Shown in pieces: positions 59,166 to 64,000 of a stretch of DNA of 64,000 nt. The DNA is from Xiphophorus maculatus (lineage: Eukaryota > Chordata > Actinopteri > Cyprinodontiformes > Poeciliidae). Position numbers and translations under genes: made by a program. The DNA lies in assembly GCF_002775205.1 (NCBI RefSeq), contig NC_036451.1:19972351-20036350 (forward strand), read 5' to 3'. A model generated the notes under the pieces. That model was given only the letters and a program-made list of their open reading frames with translations, ran no database searches and had not been told where the DNA came from. The number at the start of each line of letters is the position of its first letter. Position 1 is the stretch's first letter.

Positions 59166-61585
59166 GTTTATAAAAGAACAAAGATAGAACATCCAGAAAT
59201 ACCCCGGGGTAAATCAAAGTAAGCATAGCAGTGATTTTTTTTATATGAAAACTGTAACTCAGATATGTATCAAACTGGAAGTTGTTCTGAAAAAAAAACA
59301 AAAACTGTGTTGGAAAATGTTTTATCTGTGGAAATATGTTATTTTGTTATCTGATTATTTTCCTGCTGTCTAACAAACTTTTTGATGCCAAAAGTTATAT
59401 ATTTTGCCATTCATTAGCTTAGCTCATTAGAAAACCTATGCAAATTAACTAACTTAAGAAACATTAACACATTTAATTTTTACGTTTATACATTTATACC
59501 TGCAGCAATTATTACACGTCTCAGAGTCACTGTTTCATAACGTCTTGTTTCTATGCCCTGCTGCAGATGTGTCATAAATAAGAACAACACATGAAATATG
59601 AGGTTTCTGGCTCTTTGATTTATTAAATGGGACTCAGTGACATTTTCTTCCATGCCATAATGTGCAATGATTCATTTATTCTCCACCACTAATTTTTAAT
59701 GTTGCAAAAGACGTCAATTGTTTGCTTGACATTTCTTTTTTGGGTTACATTTGGGCCGCTAAAAAAAAAAAATATATATATATATATCATGGTGCGTGAC
59801 GGAAACAAAAAGTTACGTATGCTGCCTCTCACCATGTACACGTGTGCGTGTGTGTGCAGGGGGAGGTGTGGGGGTGTGTGTGTGTATTAGGCACAAGCAC
59901 TGCTGAGTTTATGAGAAGAGAATCCCAGCACATTAACTAGTATTGATCGATGTCCCTTCTGGTTTTATTGCATGCTTCAGCTCTTTATTGTCGTGCCAGC
60001 TCTTTTGGTTCAACCATTAAAACCTTTAAGTTACATTTCTAAAACGACGTTAGGAATTGCATAATGTACACTTTTAGGTTGGCATGGGCAGCCAGCTGAC
60101 CAACATTGGTGCTCTTTTTTTAAATTTTTTTTTTATTTAGCTTTTAAAAAGCCAGTGTACGCTTTCCATATGGCTTTGTGTCTCTGAACTACTGGGTTGA
60201 CTTGAGAACCACAATGAAATGCCTTCAGATTGATGTGTTCAGCAGCTGTGTCTGCTGCCTGCAGATTGAGTTCAGTGGGTGGAATCAAATACTTTCCCCA
60301 TCATTCTTTTTCTGCAGTGATTTGTATGTCGCTATTGCATTCCTACACACATGCTCGCTGATGATCAACACTATGTATTGGTCTTCACTGATTTAACAAG
60401 TGCTTGCAGAATGCATGACACATTTTCTTCCCTCTGCGATACTGTAGCTTAGAATACATAAACAACTTTTCACTTAGCTTCTTAGCTCGGAGACCCGGAC
60501 CTGCGGCCATTAATGATCCTTTCAACTCCGCACGCAGACTTGTTTCCAAGAAATTCTAAAGAAGCATTTTGGCTTGTTACATAACAGCGCTACTCCCCCT
60601 CACACCAACTCCAAGTTAATTTACGGCCAAGTTCTTGGCCCCTGATTATCGTTTCAAGATGTTTCACATTGAAAACCAAACACCAAAACAAGTCTTCTGG
60701 TTTTACAAGGTGTCTGATAGTTTTAGGGAAGTTAAGAGAGGGAACACAGATTAGGTGCAGCAGAAAGGCAAATGTTGGAGTGCTGGCCTCACTTATGGCA
60801 GGTATATAATCTGGCCCAGTGCACTGGGATCTTTGTGCTTTTGACTGACATATTAACACTTTTTAAAGGCCATGGGCTTTTGCAGGGCTACTGCTTCATG
60901 TGGCTGGTATGTGAGTGAATTAACCTCACCAAGAAGCAAGTAACACATGTTTTTCAAACCCCCAAGGAGAAATGTTACAATTTATGATTTCCTATTTGCT
61001 GCTTCAGGTTCACACATACTCGGGTGTCCTGTGCATATTTTGTGAGCCGTGCAGATTCTACATGGAACCCGCGTGCACTGTCCACAGATGGTTAAGATTT
61101 CACGGTCAAGCCTACTGGTTTCCTATATTTCTCGTGACAAATTCCTTCATTTTCCACAATTCGACTTAGCTCAACACAGTGACCCTTCCTTACTCAGTGT
61201 CTGAGTTATTAAGTAAAAATACTAAGTATTCTTCCTTCTCTGAAAGTCCTTTTGTTCTCTGATTGATATATCTTGCAAATTTTTGTTCTAATTTCTTCAG
61301 TCAGACACCCTTCAGAATTGGACTCTATTTCATCCACAAGATGGCACAGATTCTCAACTTTATCAGCTCGGTGTTGCACACGCAACAGTTTGATGAAAAC
61401 ATTGTTTCCAGTCAAGCTTTTTGCTATGGTACGCTCTCGTAAACGTACTCATGGACATCTATGAAGTATGTCGGAGCCTTTAGAAAATGACATTTTGAGG
61501 TGCCTCACCGCTGAAGTATATCTTGTTTGTCCTTTTTCATTTGTGTTTTTAGGATATTATACATTTATTTTACATTAGGAACATA
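59166..61585. other. Upstream of recognised cilp exons, no exon identified
   Basis: The cilp signal-peptide exon should lie upstream of 58881, ending in phase 1. I found no convincing ATG followed by a hydrophobic stretch and a phase-1 donor here. An AT run and a GT-rich stretch occur at 59772-59786 and 59838-59886. Confidence 0.4.
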
Positions 61586-61590
61586 TTCAA

Positions 61591-61634
61591 AATGTCTTCA
61601 AATGCCACTTTTTGTAGTGGTGTTTGAAGACATT
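61591..61634. repeat. Imperfect hairpin, 19-base arms
   Basis: Left arm aatgtcttcaaatgccact (61591-61609), loop ttttgt, right arm agtggtgtttgaagacatt (61616-61634). Arms pair at 17 of 19 positions by strict Watson-Crick complement; the remaining two are adjacent mismatches. No repeat family recognised. Confidence 0.9.
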
Positions 61635-61639
61635 ACAAA

Positions 61640-64000
61640 AAGTGTCTTTCGTAATAAAAGATCCGTGCTGCATTTATTTCACTTTTTTTTGGATTAGGGA
61701 CAAATATTGATTATGGAAATGAAAGATGACCAACAAACAATCGTGGTTATTTTACAGTGACATTTGGTATGTTCACTTAAAGTACTTCAAGTGGCCTAAA
61801 CTTAGGAATGACCCTAAGCAAACATCAACTAGGTAACAAGATACACCAATACTGTAAGCTTGCTTCAGGTTCCGTTGGTGACAGAAGGCTGGCTACAAAA
61901 CACCAAACATCAGTTTTAGTAACTGGATTTCTTCTAAGTGCGGATTCATCTTGAGCCACAGAGCCTATTGTTGTTTTTAACTAACTATACATCATTGGGG
62001 TTTACAGCTTGGCTGGACATAGGCACATCTTCTATTAGTAATCACCTGTGACTTTCTGAAGATTTGCTTTCATTCATTTTGTGAAAGGGAGTTTCCAGTG
62101 TTTGTATTATGTTGAAAGAAAAAAGAAGAAAGAAAAAAAAAGACTCCCAAAGAGAGAAAATGAAAGACTTTTTAAAATTGCACCCAGAATGTTTTCACTC
62201 ATATTGGGAAGGTATGTCTTTGCCAGATGTATGTTGGCAGACAGACAAGGCCTAAATAGGTGGTCTGGATTCTGTTTGTAATACTAAAAAATCCCTACAT
62301 GATGGAGAAGATTAAAAAAATAACTACTCTCGAACTGAAAAAAAATCCTACTTGGTGAATCTGTTTGTACAAAAGTGTTTTATGTTCGACTTGAGAGTGA
62401 TTTGTCTGTGTGAGCCTGTGCATGCAATGCTCTGTTTATGTTTTCATATGAGAGTTGTTTATGCAGTTGCACAGAGAAAAGAGGAATGCCAGGGGCCCCA
62501 ACTCTCTCATGTGACAGAGAAAGGACAAAGAACAAGGCTATTTAACAGTAAAAGCACAAATAAGGTATTTTATATGGAGAGAGAGATAAATATGTACATA
62601 ACATAAATTAAGTTGGCATAGCACAATTAAAGAGGAAGGTAGAAATAGAAATACAGCTGAAACCAACTGAATTTCCAGCATTGTAGCACAGCTAGCATTT
62701 GCATTAAGTTAGAAAAGCAGTAGTTTCAATTTCCTGAGTCTTATCGCCGCAACTAGACAGTTACCAAAACCAAATAACATCCTGTTCACACCACAGAAGG
62801 ACATGGAAGAGTGACAATCAAACATTCCTACCAGAGAAACGGCACATGTGCATTTTTGAGCAATCGTAAACGTTTTTCCCATTAGAGACAAAGCGATGAG
62901 TTTTTAAATTCACTGTAAGTAATCACAAAAACAGATTATAAAAATACAGAAATTATATCAGAAGGCATAGTTATTCAACACCATGCTAACTCCCCAGCTG
63001 CCCATATCAGGTCATATCAGGTCAGTCTCAGTTAATATTTTTGTTAATATTTCAAATGGTAAAAGTAGAAGGCTGTTTGTAAAACACCATCAGGCTGGTG
63101 CTTGGGCCAGACCCAGTTTGGGATTAATGTGAATTTATTTATATTTCTTTGATCCACTGACGTCCTTGTCTCAGTCATTTAGTTCATCTGGCCAGACGGC
63201 TTCGTGTTTGGAACAGACAGTGGTCAGCATCTGGAGAAGTAGCCCTGGTGTCTGCCTAAAGTTATGTGGAGAGAAGAGAGGACTGGAAGATTCATGTGAA
63301 GGGGTGGTAGTTCCAGAGCACTCCTCTAATACGGTGGGCATTCAGCAACAGCTGCCACCTTTAAATGGAAAAAATGGGCCATAAATCTCCAAGGATTTAG
63401 GGTGGATGGAGAGAGTGACAGAGAACAAAGCCAGGATAGTGTTTGATGGAGTAGGACGGAGGAATAAGTAGAGAAAGGTGAAGGCCAGAATTTGATGGAG
63501 TGAGGAAAAAGAAGAGAAAAAAGGTGGGGAAAGTATTTGTGAGAAATACCTGAAGCAGAGACAGATTAGCAACAAGAGGAGAGCAGATGAAGACGAATAG
63601 ACAGATGGAGACGTTCTGCGAAGTCAATGCTGCAGCAGTAGATTGAGCGCACAGAACGGAGGCATAAAATGGTCGGCAAGTTGGCCGCTTCAGCAAAGTT
63701 GGAAAACAGAATGCTAAAGCCATTTTACCTGCCCTCCTTTCCTTTATTCCATTTTCTCATTTAGGAAAGTACGAAGCCAGCAGGTGTAAAAAAAAAAAAG
63801 GGCCACTTGCTATGTGATCATTGCACCTTGTTTCCAAGGTGACCGGGTTTATGTCTTTGGGGATGGCCTGGCTGCGCAGCATTCGAGAGTGAAATAAGGC
63901 CAAGACGCACCACCTTCTCACAAGATGTGGGGATGTACCGCTAAAGAAGCGTGGCATAAAACGTAAAAGTTTATTATCCATTTTAGGGTCAGAGTGTTCT
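61640..64000. other. Intergenic or far-upstream cilp region, no gene seen
   Basis: No recognisable coding family. A purine-rich stretch runs from about 63390 to 63610. On the minus strand it gives a 108-codon frame (63397-63723) without domain resemblance. Confidence 0.4.

Noticed and set aside
63397-63723. 108-codon minus frame with a hydrophobic stretch as a candidate cilp signal exon
   Set aside because: The only nearby donor (cttcag before gtattt) would end the exon in phase 0, whereas the next cilp exon needs phase 1; the hydrophobic stretch is also far from the ATG.
1-64000. CRISPR arrays, operons, riboswitches, bacterial terminators, attachment sites
   Set aside because: The window is vertebrate nuclear DNA; no regularly spaced direct repeats or prokaryotic gene structure were seen.

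Overview
The window is vertebrate nuclear DNA, almost certainly from a teleost fish. It is AT-rich, its genes are split by short GT-AG introns, and it carries the usual fish repeat load: Tc1-like transposons, a Rex1-like LINE, tRNA-derived SINEs and microsatellites. The species cannot be named from the sequence. Coordinates of spliced genes were read by hand from splice signals, reading-frame continuity and family resemblance; no database search was run.

Layout: (1) 155-1601, a decayed Tc1-like transposon with four terminal repeat copies. (2) About 5.1-11.7 kb, a minus-strand tandem array of granzyme/mast-cell-protease-like serine protease genes. One copy is intact (7656-9037, five exons, 248 codons), one is a clear pseudogene (9790-11617), and there are two isolated exon remnants (about 5540-5585 and 6983-7026) with duplicated 3' flanks. 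(3) 11.7-34.4 kb, a gene-poor stretch with a LINE fragment, several DNA-transposon remnants, microsatellites and two adjacent hairpins near 17.1 kb. (4) 34853-36765, a small plus-strand Rieske iron-sulfur protein gene resembling RFESD (three exons, 134 aa). (5) 37-45 kb, repeats and non-coding DNA, including a roughly 300-bp uncharacterised dispersed duplication. (6) 45083-58881, the minus-strand gene for cartilage intermediate layer protein (cilp): eight coding exons with WxxW, two TSP1, Ig and NTPPHase-homology regions. Its first (signal-peptide) exon is not found. Its introns hold SINEs and Tc1-like elements, one SINE being a clean nested insertion with a 15-bp target duplication. (7) 58.9-64 kb, upstream of the recognised cilp exons, non-coding as far as can be seen.

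The three gene units are functionally unrelated: an immune-granule-type secreted protease family, an intracellular Rieske redox protein, and an extracellular matrix protein of cartilage. No operon-like or system-like grouping is present. The most notable observations are the birth-and-death protease array, the paired hairpins at 17.06-17.12 kb, a miRNA-precursor-like hairpin at 61.59 kb, the two TSP1 modules in cilp, and the unidentified duplicated segment at 41.1 and 44.3 kb.
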